DNA of 64,000 bases from Streptomyces sp. ASQP_92. Its GTDB lineage: Bacteria; Actinomycetota; Actinomycetes; Streptomycetales; Streptomycetaceae. Below the pieces are notes generated by a model, which was given only the letters and a program-made list of their open reading frames with translations, was not told the origin of the DNA and made no database searches. The stretch spans positions 186,001-250,000 of the forward strand of contig NZ_JAODUA010000002.1 of NCBI RefSeq assembly GCF_025399895.1, in the 5' to 3' direction. The position numbers and the translations under genes were made by a program. This document shows positions 16,954-25,019 of this stretch, one piece after another. The stretch's first letter is position 1; each line of letters opens with the position of its first letter.

Positions 16954-16964
16954 CCCCTGTCAGC
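16949..16964 (+). terminator. Hairpin overlapping the kinase stop codon
   Basis: GCTGAC and GTCAGC pair perfectly around a CCCT loop, and the TGA stop of the kinase lies in the left arm. It is a short but clean hairpin at the start of a long repeat-rich convergent intergenic region, so it may contribute to termination. Confidence 0.45.
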
Positions 16965-16995
16965 CCCGCAAGGCCCCTGAGGCCCCGCAACCCCC

Positions 16996-17117
16996 AGCCC
17001 TCCCACGACCCCGCCGCCCGCGGCAGGATCTACACCCAGGGCAACCCCCAGCCCTGCCAGCCCTCCCACGACCCCGCCGCCCCCCAACCCTGCCAGCCCT
17101 CCCACGACCCCGCCGCC
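16996..17117. repeat. Three-copy C-rich direct repeat
   Basis: A 23-bp unit beginning AGCCCTCCCACGACCCCGCC occurs at 16996-17018, 17059-17081 and 17095-17117, with an additional CCCTGCCAGCC linker in the last two. It is probably slippage-generated low-complexity DNA adjoining the larger tandem array. Confidence 0.7.
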
Positions 17118-17130
17118 CCCCCGGCCCTGC

Positions 17131-17433
17131 CAGGGGCGCGAGGAACTGCGCGCTCAGCCCTCCACGGCGGAGGACAAAAGCGGGCCAGGGGCGCGAGGAA
17201 CTGCGCGCCCAGCCCTCCACGGCGGAGGACAAAAGCGGGTCAGGGGCGCGAGGAACTGCGCGCTCAACCGTCCACGGCGGAGGACGAAGACGATCAAGGG
17301 GCGCGGGGAACTGCGCGCCCAGCCCTCCACGGCCGAGGACAAAAGCGGGCTAGGGGCGCGGGGAACTGCGCGCTCAGCCCTCCACGGCGGAGGACAAAAG
17401 CGGGTCAGGGGCGCGAGGAACTGCGCAAGCGCG
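17131..17433. repeat. Tandem array, about 5.5 copies of a 55-bp unit
   Basis: Units start at 17131, 17186, 17241, 17295, 17351 and 17406 (last one partial), so the period is 55 bp with one 54- and one 56-bp unit. Each begins CAGGGGCGCGAGGAACTGCG and ends with a CCTCCACGGCGGAGG hairpin (CCTCC/GGAGG) and an AAAAGCGGG tail. Copies differ at only a few positions except the third, which carries several changes. The GGGGCGCGGGGAACTGCGCG core resembles an element I associate with intergenic spaces of many Streptomyces genomes. Each unit can fold into a small hairpin, so the array may act as a stacked terminator. Confidence 0.85.
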
Positions 17434-17440
17434 GCGGACC

Positions 17441-18478
17441 CTAGCCGTGCGCGGGCGGCGGAACTTCGCCCGACCCGCGTTGAATCAGCACCGTGGGCAA
17501 CTCGACCCGCGCCGGCGTCTCGTCGGCCCCGTCGAGCCGCCGGAACAGCAGCTCCGCCGCCGTACGGCCCAGCGTCGCCGCGTCCTGCGATATGACGGTG
17601 ATGCCGAGCAGATCGGCGAGCTCGATGTCGTCGAAGCCGACCAGCGCCACCGGATGCGAGCGCCCCGCGAGGACCCGCACCGCCGTCACCGTCACCCGGT
17701 TGTTGCCCGCGAAGAGCGCCGTGACCGCGCCGGGCCCGGCCAGCATCGACTCGGCGGCCCCCCGCACCCGGTCGGGGGAGGTCGAGCCGAGCGACACCCA
17801 GGAATCCTCGACGGCCAGCCCCGCGTCGGCCATCGCCGCGTGATAGCCGCGCAGCCGCTCCGTGGCGGTGTGGATCCGCGGCTGGTCGCCGATGAAGCCG
17901 ATCCGGCGGTGCCCGTGCGCGATGAGGTGGGCCACTCCCGCCCGGGCGCCGCCGAAACTGTCGGACAGGACCACGTCGGCCTCGATCTGCCCGGCCGGCC
18001 GGTCCACGAACACCGTGGCCACACCCGCCTTTATCTCGGGTTCGAGGTAGCGGTGGTCCGACCCGGCGGGGATCACGATCAGCCCGTCGACCCGTCGGGC
18101 GCAGAACGCCAGCACCAACTCCTGCTCACGATCGGCGTCCTCGGCGCTCGAACCGTTGATCAGGAGCGCCCCGTGCTCGCGGGCCACTTCCTCCACGGCG
18201 CGGCTGAGCGGCCCGTAGAACGGGTCGGCCAGGTCTTCGAGCACCAGACCGATCGAGGCGGTGCGGCCCTTGCGCAGCACCCGGGCGCTGTCGTTGCGGC
18301 GAAAGCCCAGCGCCTCGATGGCCTCCTGCACCCGCCGCTCGGTGTCCGGCGTGACGCCCGGCTCGCCGTTGACCACCCGGGACACCGTCTTGAGGCCGAC
18401 ACCGGCGCGCGCGGCGACGTCCTTCATCGTCGGACGGTTGCCGTAGCGGTGCTCGGGGTGGCGGGCGTTCTCGGCCAC
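17441..18478 (-). CDS. LacI-family transcriptional regulator
   Basis: A 345-residue repressor. The N-terminal helix-turn-helix and hinge read MKDVAARAGVGLKTVSRVVNGEPGV; the rest is a periplasmic-binding-protein-like sensor domain (SIGLVLEDLADPFYGPL ... HRRIGFIGD ... VGFDDIELADLL). The GTG at 18478 is preferred, giving a 17-residue lead before the helix-turn-helix; an ATG at 18529 is possible. It is divergent from the ROK kinase, and a LacI-type palindrome, GACAACGTTGTC, lies between them. It probably senses a sugar or sugar phosphate and represses both itself and the ROK/ABC uptake genes. Confidence 0.93.
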   Translation of the reverse strand: MAENARHPEHRYGNRPTMKDVAARAGVGLKTVSRVVNGEPGVTPDTERRVQEAIEALGFRRNDSARVLRKGRTASIGLVLEDLADPFYGPLSRAVEEVAREHGALLINGSSAEDADREQELVLAFCARRVDGLIVIPAGSDHRYLEPEIKAGVATVFVDRPAGQIEADVVLSDSFGGARAGVAHLIAHGHRRIGFIGDQPRIHTATERLRGYHAAMADAGLAVEDSWVSLGSTSPDRVRGAAESMLAGPGAVTALFAGNNRVTVTAVRVLAGRSHPVALVGFDDIELADLLGITVISQDAATLGRTAAELLFRRLDGADETPARVELPTVLIQRGSGEVPPPAHG

Positions 18479-18548
18479 AGTGCGCTGTCCTGTCGTCGTC
18501 GGGAGCCGTCCGGCGGGGTCCGGTGCCATAACGGTGTGTGTGGCGTCG

Positions 18549-18588
18549 AGCATAGGCCCTGGACAACGTTGTCACATCCGGGGAGACT
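18549..18588. promoter_or_regulatory. Divergent LacI/ROK promoters with LacI-type operator
   Basis: The perfect palindrome GACAACGTTGTC (18562-18573) has the central CG typical of LacI-family operators. On the plus strand it overlaps a -35 hexamer TGGACA (18560-18565) that is 17 bp from GAGACT (18583-18588), the promoter of the ROK gene. On the minus strand a -10 TATGCT lies at 18549-18554, placing the operator in the spacer of the repressor's own promoter. Confidence 0.7.
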
Positions 18589-18636
18589 CTCATCTTGACC
18601 TGCTGTTACCCGTTCTCACCAGGAGATCCGACCTCG

Positions 18637-19593
18637 ATGCACACCGACCTCGTGGCCGCGCTCGACATCGGCGGCACCAAGATCGCCGGAGCCCTGGTGG
18701 ACGCCGACGGACGGCTGCTCGTCCGGACGCAGCGGCCGACTCCCGCCCACGAGGACGGCGACACGGTGATGCGCGCGGCCGAATCGGTCCTCGCCGAGCT
18801 GACCGGATCCCCTCTGTGGGAGCGTACGGGCGCCGTCGGCATCGGCAGCGCGGGACCGGTCGACGCCTCGGCGGGCACGGTCAGCCCCGTCAACATCCCC
18901 GGCTGGCGCGGCTTCCCGCTGGTCGACCGGGTGCGTGCGGTCACCGGCGGACTCGACGTCACGCTGGTCGGCGACGGCGTCGCGATGACGGCGGCCGAAC
19001 ACTGGCTCGGCGCCGCACGCGGTCATGACAACGCCCTGTGCATGGTGGTGTCGACCGGCGTCGGCGGCGGACTCGTCCTCGGGGGCACCCTCCACCCCGG
19101 CCCCACCGGAAACGCCGGCCACATCGGCCACATCAGCGTCGACCTCGACGGGGACGCCTGCCCCTGTGGAGCGCGCGGCTGCGTCGAGCGCATCGCCAGC
19201 GGCCCCAACATCGCCCGGCGCGCCCTGGACAACGGCTGGCGCCCCGGCCCGGACGGCGACACCTCGGCCGCCGCCGTCGCCTCGGCCGCACGCTCCGGCG
19301 ACCCGGTGGCCACCGCCTCCTTCGAGCGCGCGGCCCAGGCGCTGGCCGCCGGCATCGCGGCCACCGCGACGCTCGTCGAGATCGACATCGCCGTCATCGG
19401 CGGGGGAGTGGCCGGCGCCGGCGACGTCCTGTTCACGCCCCTGCGCCGAGCCCTGCGCGAGTACGCCACGCTCTCCTTCGTCCAGCGCCTCACCGTTACG
19501 CCCGCGGTGATGGGCACGGACGCCGGTCTGGTCGGGGCGGCCGCCGCGGCGTCGGTGCGGAGGTCCGGGGAGGCGGCGGCGCTGCTGAAGTGA
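18637..19593 (+). CDS. ROK-family sugar kinase
   Basis: A 318-residue ROK kinase (glucokinase-like). It has the ATP-binding LDIGGTKIAGALVD motif, the catalytic Asp in LVGDGVAMTAAEHW, the ROK signature GNAGHIGHISVDLDG and the zinc cluster CPCGARGCVE, all intact, so it should be catalytically active. No DNA-binding domain is present. The ATG at 18637 has AGGAG eleven bases upstream; a longer TTG-started frame overlaps the promoter. It is first in line with a sugar ABC transporter and probably phosphorylates the imported sugar. Confidence 0.93.
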   Translation: MHTDLVAALDIGGTKIAGALVDADGRLLVRTQRPTPAHEDGDTVMRAAESVLAELTGSPLWERTGAVGIGSAGPVDASAGTVSPVNIPGWRGFPLVDRVRAVTGGLDVTLVGDGVAMTAAEHWLGAARGHDNALCMVVSTGVGGGLVLGGTLHPGPTGNAGHIGHISVDLDGDACPCGARGCVERIASGPNIARRALDNGWRPGPDGDTSAAAVASAARSGDPVATASFERAAQALAAGIAATATLVEIDIAVIGGGVAGAGDVLFTPLRRALREYATLSFVQRLTVTPAVMGTDAGLVGAAAAASVRRSGEAAALLK

Positions 19594-19909
19594 CGGACGC
19601 GCCTCGAGCGGCCCGCTACCGCACCCTCCAGTGCTCCGACGACTGACGCAGGCCCCCAACCCCCGTTGGGCCGCGCGAGTTGACGCATCGTCATGTCCTC
19701 CCGGCCGTACGCAAGATCGGATGACACCACTCCCCACCCACCCCTCCACGCCGGCGCGCGCTTTCGGTAGGGCTTGTTGGACTCTGTTGGGTGAGAAGCG
19801 ATAACGGTTGCTCGCCTTCGCGTCAAAACCCTTGACGACGTCCTGACTTGGGGGTGAGATCCAAGCCTCGCGTTTGGTTGTGTTCGGTTGCACCCCGAAG
19901 GAGGGGGAC
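19594..19909 (+). promoter_or_regulatory. ROK-to-ABC intergenic region with promoter and palindromes (316 bp)
   Basis: No gene is visible. CCCAAC-CCCC-GTTGGG (19655-19670) is a short terminator-like hairpin. TGACG-CAT-CGTCA (19681-19693) is a perfect inverted repeat. A promoter for the binding-protein gene is TTGACG (19832-19837), 17 bp, TGAGAT (19855-19860); its -35 is the right arm of CGTCAA-N5-TTGACG (19821-19837). GATAACGGTTGC (near 19799-19810) resembles the LacI-type operator at 18562 with one extra central base. Confidence 0.5.
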
Positions 19910-21262
19910 ATGGCGCAGTCATCGTTCAACGGTTCTGTGGCGCCCGGCGGCGTGGCAGGACATCGGATGTCTCGGCGAAATCTTCTGCGGGGTGCGGCGA
20001 TCGGCGCCGGGGCGGTCGCGCTGCCCTCGCTGCTCGCGGCGTGTGACAGCGGCCCCGGCAGTGACCCCAAGACGATCCGGCTGGGCTCGAATTCGTCGGA
20101 CGCCGTCCCCAAGAAGGCGTTCGCCGACGCGTTCGCGGCGTACCAGAAACAGTCCGAGGAAGGCCGCACGATCAAGGTCAACACCGTTGACCACAACAGC
20201 TTCCAGGAGAACATCAACCGCTATCTCCAGGGCAAGCCGGACGACGTCTTCATGTGGTTCGCGGGCTACCGCATGCAGTTCTTCGCGCAGAAGGGACTGC
20301 TCTACGACATCAGCGACATCTGGCAGGGTTTCCAGGGTTTCTCCGACGCGCTCAAGGCGCAGTCGACCGGCGCGGACGGCAAGCAGTACTTCGTGCCGTA
20401 CTACTACTACCCGTGGGCGGTCTTCCACCGCGCGAGCCTCTTCCAGGAGCACGGCTACACCGCGCCGAAGACCTTCGACCAGTACGTCGATCTCGCCCGG
20501 CAGATGCGCAAGGACAAGCTCGATCCCATCGCGTTCGGCGACAAGGACGGCTGGCCCGCCATGGGCACCTTCGACTATCTCAACATGCGCAGTAACGGAT
20601 ACGACTTCCACAAGAGCCTGATGGCCGGCAAGGAGGCGTGGACCGACAAGCGGGTCCGGAACGTCTTCGACAGCTGGCGCCGCATCCTTCCGTACTGCCA
20701 GCAGGGCGCCAACGGGCGTACCTGGCAGGAGGCCGCGCAGAGCCTGCAGAAGAAGCAGTCGGGCATGGCGGTGTTCGGACTCCCGCACGTGGGCCAGCAG
20801 TTCCCCGCGGCCGACCAGGCGGACATCGCGTTCTTCCCGTTCCCGGAGATGGATCCGCAGTACGGACAGGACGCGGTGGAGGCGCCCATCGACGGTTTCC
20901 TCCTCGCCAAGAACGCCAAGGAGCTGAAGAACAAGCAGTCCATGGAGAGCGCGAAGGACCTGCTCAAGTGGCTCGCCACGCCCCGGGCGGAGGATGTCTA
21001 CCTGGCCGGTGACCCGAACAACATCGCGGTCAACTCCGGGGCGGACACCTCGAAGTACAGCCCGTTGCAGAAGAAGGCCGTCGAGCTGGTCTCCGGGGCC
21101 AAGCAGATCTCGCAGTTCCTGGACCGCGACACCCGCCCCGACTTCGCGTCCACGGTGATGATCCCGGCCATCCAGAAGTTCATCGGCAACCCGAACGACG
21201 TGGACGGCCTCGTGAACGACATCGAGCGGCAGAAGAAGAGCATCTTCGCGTCCGAGGGCTGA
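19910..21262 (+). CDS. ABC transporter sugar-binding lipoprotein
   Basis: A 450-residue extracellular solute-binding protein (family 1). The signal peptide starts with a twin-arginine motif (SRRNLLRG) and ends in a lipobox LLAAC, so it is probably exported by Tat and anchored as a lipoprotein. The mature part shows the usual WFAGYRMQFFAQKGLLYDIS and GFLLAKNAKE segments. The ATG follows a very strong AAGGAGGGGG ribosome site. It delivers its ligand to the two permeases downstream; the substrate is probably a mono- or oligosaccharide. The segment around its stop codon is duplicated downstream. Confidence 0.94.
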   Translation: MAQSSFNGSVAPGGVAGHRMSRRNLLRGAAIGAGAVALPSLLAACDSGPGSDPKTIRLGSNSSDAVPKKAFADAFAAYQKQSEEGRTIKVNTVDHNSFQENINRYLQGKPDDVFMWFAGYRMQFFAQKGLLYDISDIWQGFQGFSDALKAQSTGADGKQYFVPYYYYPWAVFHRASLFQEHGYTAPKTFDQYVDLARQMRKDKLDPIAFGDKDGWPAMGTFDYLNMRSNGYDFHKSLMAGKEAWTDKRVRNVFDSWRRILPYCQQGANGRTWQEAAQSLQKKQSGMAVFGLPHVGQQFPAADQADIAFFPFPEMDPQYGQDAVEAPIDGFLLAKNAKELKNKQSMESAKDLLKWLATPRAEDVYLAGDPNNIAVNSGADTSKYSPLQKKAVELVSGAKQISQFLDRDTRPDFASTVMIPAIQKFIGNPNDVDGLVNDIERQKKSIFASEG

Positions 21263-21311
21263 CGGTCTCGTCCGCCGGCCTTCCGGGTGCTGACGGCCCC
21301 ACCCGCCGGCC
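21259..21311 (+). repeat. Duplicated segment at the end of the binding-protein gene
   Basis: CTGACGG-N6-CCGCCGGCC occurs at 21259-21280, where TGA is the stop codon, and again at 21290-21311, a 31-bp period. The second copy is non-coding. Confidence 0.6.
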
Positions 21312-21395
21312 ATTCGTCCGGTGGCTGCCGGCTCTCCTCGCGTCACCCACCCCGCTCAACTCCCTTGCTACCGCCCCTACTTGGAGTACATCGCC

Positions 21396-22310
21396 GTGGC
21401 GCTCATCACCGCGCGGCGCGGAGGACGACGAGGTCCCCGGCGGTTCGCCGCCCGTGACCTCGTCGTCCTCGGCGTGCTGCTAGGCCTGCCCGTCCTGCTC
21501 GACCTCGCCATCGTGTGGGGCCCGACCCTCGCCTCCGTCGTCCTGTCCTTCACGAGCTGGGACGGCATCGGGGACGTGAAGTGGGTGGGCACCCGGAACT
21601 ACACCGACCTCTTCACCGGCTACCCGCCGTTCTGGCCGGCGGTCCGGCACAACCTGATGTGGCTGGGCGTACTCGGCCTGGTGGCAACGCCGTTCGGGCT
21701 GCTGCTCGCCGTCCTCATCGACCGGGGCGTACGGTTCAGCCGCTTCTACCAGTCGACGCTGTACATGCCGGTCGTGCTGTCGCTCGCCGTCGTCGGGTTC
21801 ATCGCCCAGCTGGTCTTCTCGCGCGACCAGGGAGCGCTCAACGCCGTGCTCGGCAACCGCAGCGATCCGACCGACTGGCTCGGCGATCCGGACCTGAACA
21901 TCTGGATGATCCTGCTGGCCGCGGCCTGGCGGCACACCGGCTACGTGATGATCCTGTACCTCGCGGGACTCAAGGCGGTGGACCCCACCCTGAAGGAGGC
22001 CGCGGCCATCGACGGCGCGAGCGAGCGCCAGACCTTCTTCCGGGTCGTCCTGCCCACCCTGCGCCCCGTCAACGTCATCGTGGGCGTCATCACGGTGATC
22101 GAGTCGCTGCGCGCGTTCGACATCGTGTACGCCGTCAACCACGGGCGCAACGGCCTGGAAGTGCTCTCGGTGCTCGTCACCGACAACATCATCGGCGAGG
22201 CCAGCCGCATCGGCTTCGGCTCGGCGATCGCCGTGGTGCTGCTGACCGTCTCCCTCGGGTTCGTCATCACGTACCTGGTCCAGGAGATCCGAGGGGAGAA
22301 GAACCGATGA
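21396..22310 (+). CDS. ABC transporter permease 1 (MalF-type)
   Basis: A 304-residue inner-membrane permease with six hydrophobic helices. The ATPase-contact EAA loop is EAAAIDGASERQTFFRVVLPTLRP, a classical match. The GTG at 21396 with GGAG ten bases upstream gives a basic cytoplasmic N-terminus (TARRGGRRGPRR) before the first helix. Its stop overlaps the ATG of the second permease (ATGA), so the two are translationally coupled and form a heterodimer. Confidence 0.94.
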   Translation: MALITARRGGRRGPRRFAARDLVVLGVLLGLPVLLDLAIVWGPTLASVVLSFTSWDGIGDVKWVGTRNYTDLFTGYPPFWPAVRHNLMWLGVLGLVATPFGLLLAVLIDRGVRFSRFYQSTLYMPVVLSLAVVGFIAQLVFSRDQGALNAVLGNRSDPTDWLGDPDLNIWMILLAAAWRHTGYVMILYLAGLKAVDPTLKEAAAIDGASERQTFFRVVLPTLRPVNVIVGVITVIESLRAFDIVYAVNHGRNGLEVLSVLVTDNIIGEASRIGFGSAIAVVLLTVSLGFVITYLVQEIRGEKNR

Positions 22311-23224
22311 CCACCGACACCGCGCCCGCGACCGCCGCCCCGGCCGCGACCCCGGCCACCCGCGGACGCCGGGTGCGACCGGGCCGCCTCGGCGTGCACG
22401 CCTTCCTCATGGCGGTCTCGCTGGCCTTCCTCGCGCCGCTGCTGCTCGCCGTCTACGCCTCCCTGCGCCCGTACGAGGAGACCTCGCGCGACGGCTACTT
22501 CTCCCTGCCCGAACACCTCTCCTTCGACTACTACCAACAGGCGTTCTCCGACGCGGGCATGACCAAGTACTTCGTCAACACCCTGATCATCGCGGTGCCG
22601 GGCGTGGTGATCGTGCTGTTCCTGGCGGCTTTCGTCGCCTTCGCCGTCTCGCGCCTTCGCCTGCGGGGCGGAATGCTCCTGCTGATGCTGTTCACGGCGG
22701 GCAACCTGCTGCCCCAGCAGGTCATCGTGACCCCGCTGTACGTGGTCTTCAACCGCATCCCGCTGCCCTACTGGATGTCCGACTCGATGACGATGTTCGA
22801 CTCTTACTGGGCCGTCATCGCCGTCCAGGTGGGCTTCCAGCTCGGGTTCTGCGTCTTCGTGCTCGCCAACTTCATGCGCACCCTGCCGCAGGAGATCCTG
22901 GAGGCGGCCATCGTCGACGGCGCCGGCGTATGGACGCAGTACTGGCGCATCACCCTGCCCCTGTGCCGCCCGGCCCTCGCGGCGCTGGCGACGCTCCAGT
23001 TCACCTGGATGTACAACGACTTCCTGTGGGCCCTGGTCTTCATGTCCGACGGCGACAAACTCCCCATCACCTCGGCCCTGAACAACCTGCGCGGCCAATT
23101 TTTCACCGACTACAACCTGCTGGCGGCCGGCTCGGTGATCGTCGCGCTCCCGACACTGATCGTCTTCCTGCTGCTGCAACGCCACTTCATCGCGGGGCTC
23201 ACGCTGGGGTCGAGCAAGGGGTGA
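22307..23224 (+). CDS. ABC transporter permease 2 (MalG-type)
   Basis: A 305-residue partner permease with a proline/alanine-rich cytoplasmic lead and six membrane helices. The EAA loop reads EAAIVDGAGVWTQYWRITLPLCRP. It ends the transport operon and is followed by a hairpin terminator. No ATP-binding subunit is encoded here; streptomycete carbohydrate transporters of this type commonly share a distant ATPase (MsiK), which is the likely energy source. Confidence 0.94.
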   Translation: MTTDTAPATAAPAATPATRGRRVRPGRLGVHAFLMAVSLAFLAPLLLAVYASLRPYEETSRDGYFSLPEHLSFDYYQQAFSDAGMTKYFVNTLIIAVPGVVIVLFLAAFVAFAVSRLRLRGGMLLLMLFTAGNLLPQQVIVTPLYVVFNRIPLPYWMSDSMTMFDSYWAVIAVQVGFQLGFCVFVLANFMRTLPQEILEAAIVDGAGVWTQYWRITLPLCRPALAALATLQFTWMYNDFLWALVFMSDGDKLPITSALNNLRGQFFTDYNLLAAGSVIVALPTLIVFLLLQRHFIAGLTLGSSKG

Positions 23225-23251
23225 ACTCGCCCTCCGGGCACGGGCGTTCCG

Positions 23252-23280
23252 GTCCGGCTCGTTCCTCCGGCGAGCCGGAC
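23252..23280 (+). terminator. Terminator of the sugar ABC operon
   Basis: GTCCGGCTCG (23252-23261) and CGAGCCGGAC (23271-23280) form a perfect 10-bp stem with a nine-base loop, 28 bases after the last permease stop. Confidence 0.75.
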
Positions 23281-23454
23281 ACGGCCCGCCCACCACCGCG
23301 CGTCCACGCCCCCTCCACCACGACCCCACCACCCCTCAAGGCGATCGCCCCATGGTCTGCGGCCTCAAGCAGACCTCGTCCGCTCCGCCCGGCCGTGCGG
23401 CCCGTACTGGGTACGCGGGGCCGGGGGGTGGCGGCCCGGCACCGGGAGAGCGCC

Positions 23455-23727
23455 ATGACCGTCGAACTGCACGTCGCCACCGCCCTGTTGCACGACATCG
23501 ACCCGGTACGCAATCCGCTGCCGGGGCGCGAGGTCGCCCGGCGGCAGAGTCCCGTGGATCCCATGGTCACCATCGTGGACCTGGAGCCCACGGACGCCCC
23601 CGAGGGCGCCGCGCTCGTGGACCCCATCTTCCGGCGCGCCGGATTCCACGACATCCGCATCACCGAGATCCGCTGGTACGACCGGGACGGCTACTTCATC
23701 GCGCCCAGCGTCCCGCTCGCGGCGTAG
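23455..23727 (+). CDS. Unknown 90-aa protein upstream of the RNA ligase gene
   Basis: A 90-residue acidic soluble protein beginning MTVELHVATALLHDIDPVRN. The ATG has GGGAG nine bases upstream. I do not recognise a family. It contains no cysteine and no membrane segment; the second half (TDAPEGAALVDPIFRRAGF) suggests a small alpha/beta fold. It is 78 bp upstream of the RNA ligase gene on the same strand and downstream of a terminator, so it may be the first gene of the RNA-repair operon. Confidence 0.7.
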   Translation: MTVELHVATALLHDIDPVRNPLPGREVARRQSPVDPMVTIVDLEPTDAPEGAALVDPIFRRAGFHDIRITEIRWYDRDGYFIAPSVPLAA

Positions 23728-23805
23728 AGGGAACCGAAATCCGCTGGCCACAGGGGGAGCGGACCGGCCAAGCTGCTGGTGACAGCCCACCTTTCTGGAG
23801 CAGCA

Positions 23806-25011
23806 GTGATCGACCTCGACCGCATCGTTTCGCCCGCCGGCCTGGCCACCGCCATGGACGCGGGACACGTCGTCCGCAAGACGCACCCCGAACTGCCGCT
23901 GTCCATCTACTCGTACAGCAGGTCGTGCCAGTACGCACAGGCGTGGGACGCGGTCACCACGCGCTGCCGCGGGCTCGTCGTCGACGAGGTGAGCGGGACG
24001 GTCGTCGCGCACTGCCTGCCGAAGTTCTTCAACGTCGGTGAGCACGGCCACGGCCGCCCCTATGCGCCGCCGCTGCCCGACGAGCCGTTCGAGGTGTACG
24101 ACAAGGTCGACGGCTCGCTCGGCATCGTCTTCCACTACGAGGGGCGCTGGCGCGTCGCCTCCCGCGGCTCGTTCACCTCCGAACAGGCCACCTGGGCGAG
24201 CGCCTGGCTGGACGGCCGGGACACCGCGAAGCTGCGCCCCGGCGTCACCTACCTCGCCGAGATCCTCTACCCGCAGAACCGGATCGTCGTCGACTACGGC
24301 GGCCGCCGCGACCTCGTGCTCCTGGCCGCGTACGACGCGATGGGGCGTGAGATCGAGCTGTCCCGGGCCGCCGCCGACTGGGCGGCGGTCGGGTCCGTGG
24401 CCCGTACCTGGCCCGCGATGGCCCTCGCCGACCTCCTCAAGCGCACCGAGGGCAACGCCCACGCCGACGGCCGCGAGGCCACCGGCACCGACGCCGAGGG
24501 CTATGTCATCCGGTACGCCTCCGGGCTCCGGGTCAAGGCCAAGATCAGCGAGTACGTCCGGCTGCACAAGGTGCTCACCGGCATCACCGAACGCGACATC
24601 TGGCGCTTCCTCGGCATCCGCCGCTTCGCCGGGCGTGACCTCCGGCAGGTCGCGCAGGCGCTGGGCTGCGGCCCGGGTGAGATCGCCGAACTCACCGCGG
24701 ACGGCGCCGACCCGCTGGAGGCCCTGCTCCAGCAGGTTCCCGACGAGTTCGACGCCTGGGTACGGTCGGTGGTGGCGCGCCTGGACGCCCAGGCCGCCGA
24801 ACGGGCCGGGACGGCCGCCGAGGGGTTCGGTGAGCTCGCGCATCTCGCCGAGGACCGGGGCGCCTTCGCGCGGGGCGCGCAGAGGATCGCGGACCGTACC
24901 GTACGGGCGGCCGTCTTCCAGCTCCTCGACGGCCGCGACATCGACCTGATGATCTGGCGGTCCGTCAAGCCGACGGCCGCCGACCCCTTCACGAACGACG
25001 AAGAAAGCTGA
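23806..25011 (+). CDS. T4 Rnl1-like RNA ligase
   Basis: A 401-residue ATP-dependent RNA ligase that should join 5'-phosphate and 3'-hydroxyl RNA ends. All nucleotidyltransferase motifs are visible: RCRGLVVDE (the pre-motif Arg-Gly), motif I KVDGSLG with the adenylated lysine at residue 100, a position close to that in T4 Rnl1, motif III LAEILYPQNRIVVDY, motif IV EGYVIR and motif V VKAKISEYVRLHK. A helical C-terminal domain of about 140 residues follows and may give RNA specificity. The GTG start has GGAG just upstream. It is followed after 8 bp by a T4 Pnkp-like gene, which makes a repair pair. Confidence 0.92.
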   Translation: MIDLDRIVSPAGLATAMDAGHVVRKTHPELPLSIYSYSRSCQYAQAWDAVTTRCRGLVVDEVSGTVVAHCLPKFFNVGEHGHGRPYAPPLPDEPFEVYDKVDGSLGIVFHYEGRWRVASRGSFTSEQATWASAWLDGRDTAKLRPGVTYLAEILYPQNRIVVDYGGRRDLVLLAAYDAMGREIELSRAAADWAAVGSVARTWPAMALADLLKRTEGNAHADGREATGTDAEGYVIRYASGLRVKAKISEYVRLHKVLTGITERDIWRFLGIRRFAGRDLRQVAQALGCGPGEIAELTADGADPLEALLQQVPDEFDAWVRSVVARLDAQAAERAGTAAEGFGELAHLAEDRGAFARGAQRIADRTVRAAVFQLLDGRDIDLMIWRSVKPTAADPFTNDEES

Positions 25012-25019
25012 ACCACGCC

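Larger units (their letters stand above)
16954..17440. other. Repeat-rich convergent intergenic region (487 bp)
   Basis: Between the convergent kinase and LacI-type regulator genes there is no credible gene. The left part holds three copies of a 23-bp AGCCCTCCCACGACC-type unit (near 16996, 17059 and 17095); the right part holds a regular 55-bp tandem array. Frames that stay open through it give low-complexity arginine/proline protein and have no ribosome site. Confidence 0.85.

Noticed and set aside
17131..17433. Regular repeats considered as a CRISPR array
   Set aside because: The whole 55-bp unit is conserved, there are no unique spacers, and no cas genes are present.
16954..17444. Open frames running through the tandem repeats
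   Set aside because: Low-complexity translation, no ribosome site, and the frame is open only because the repeat lacks stops.
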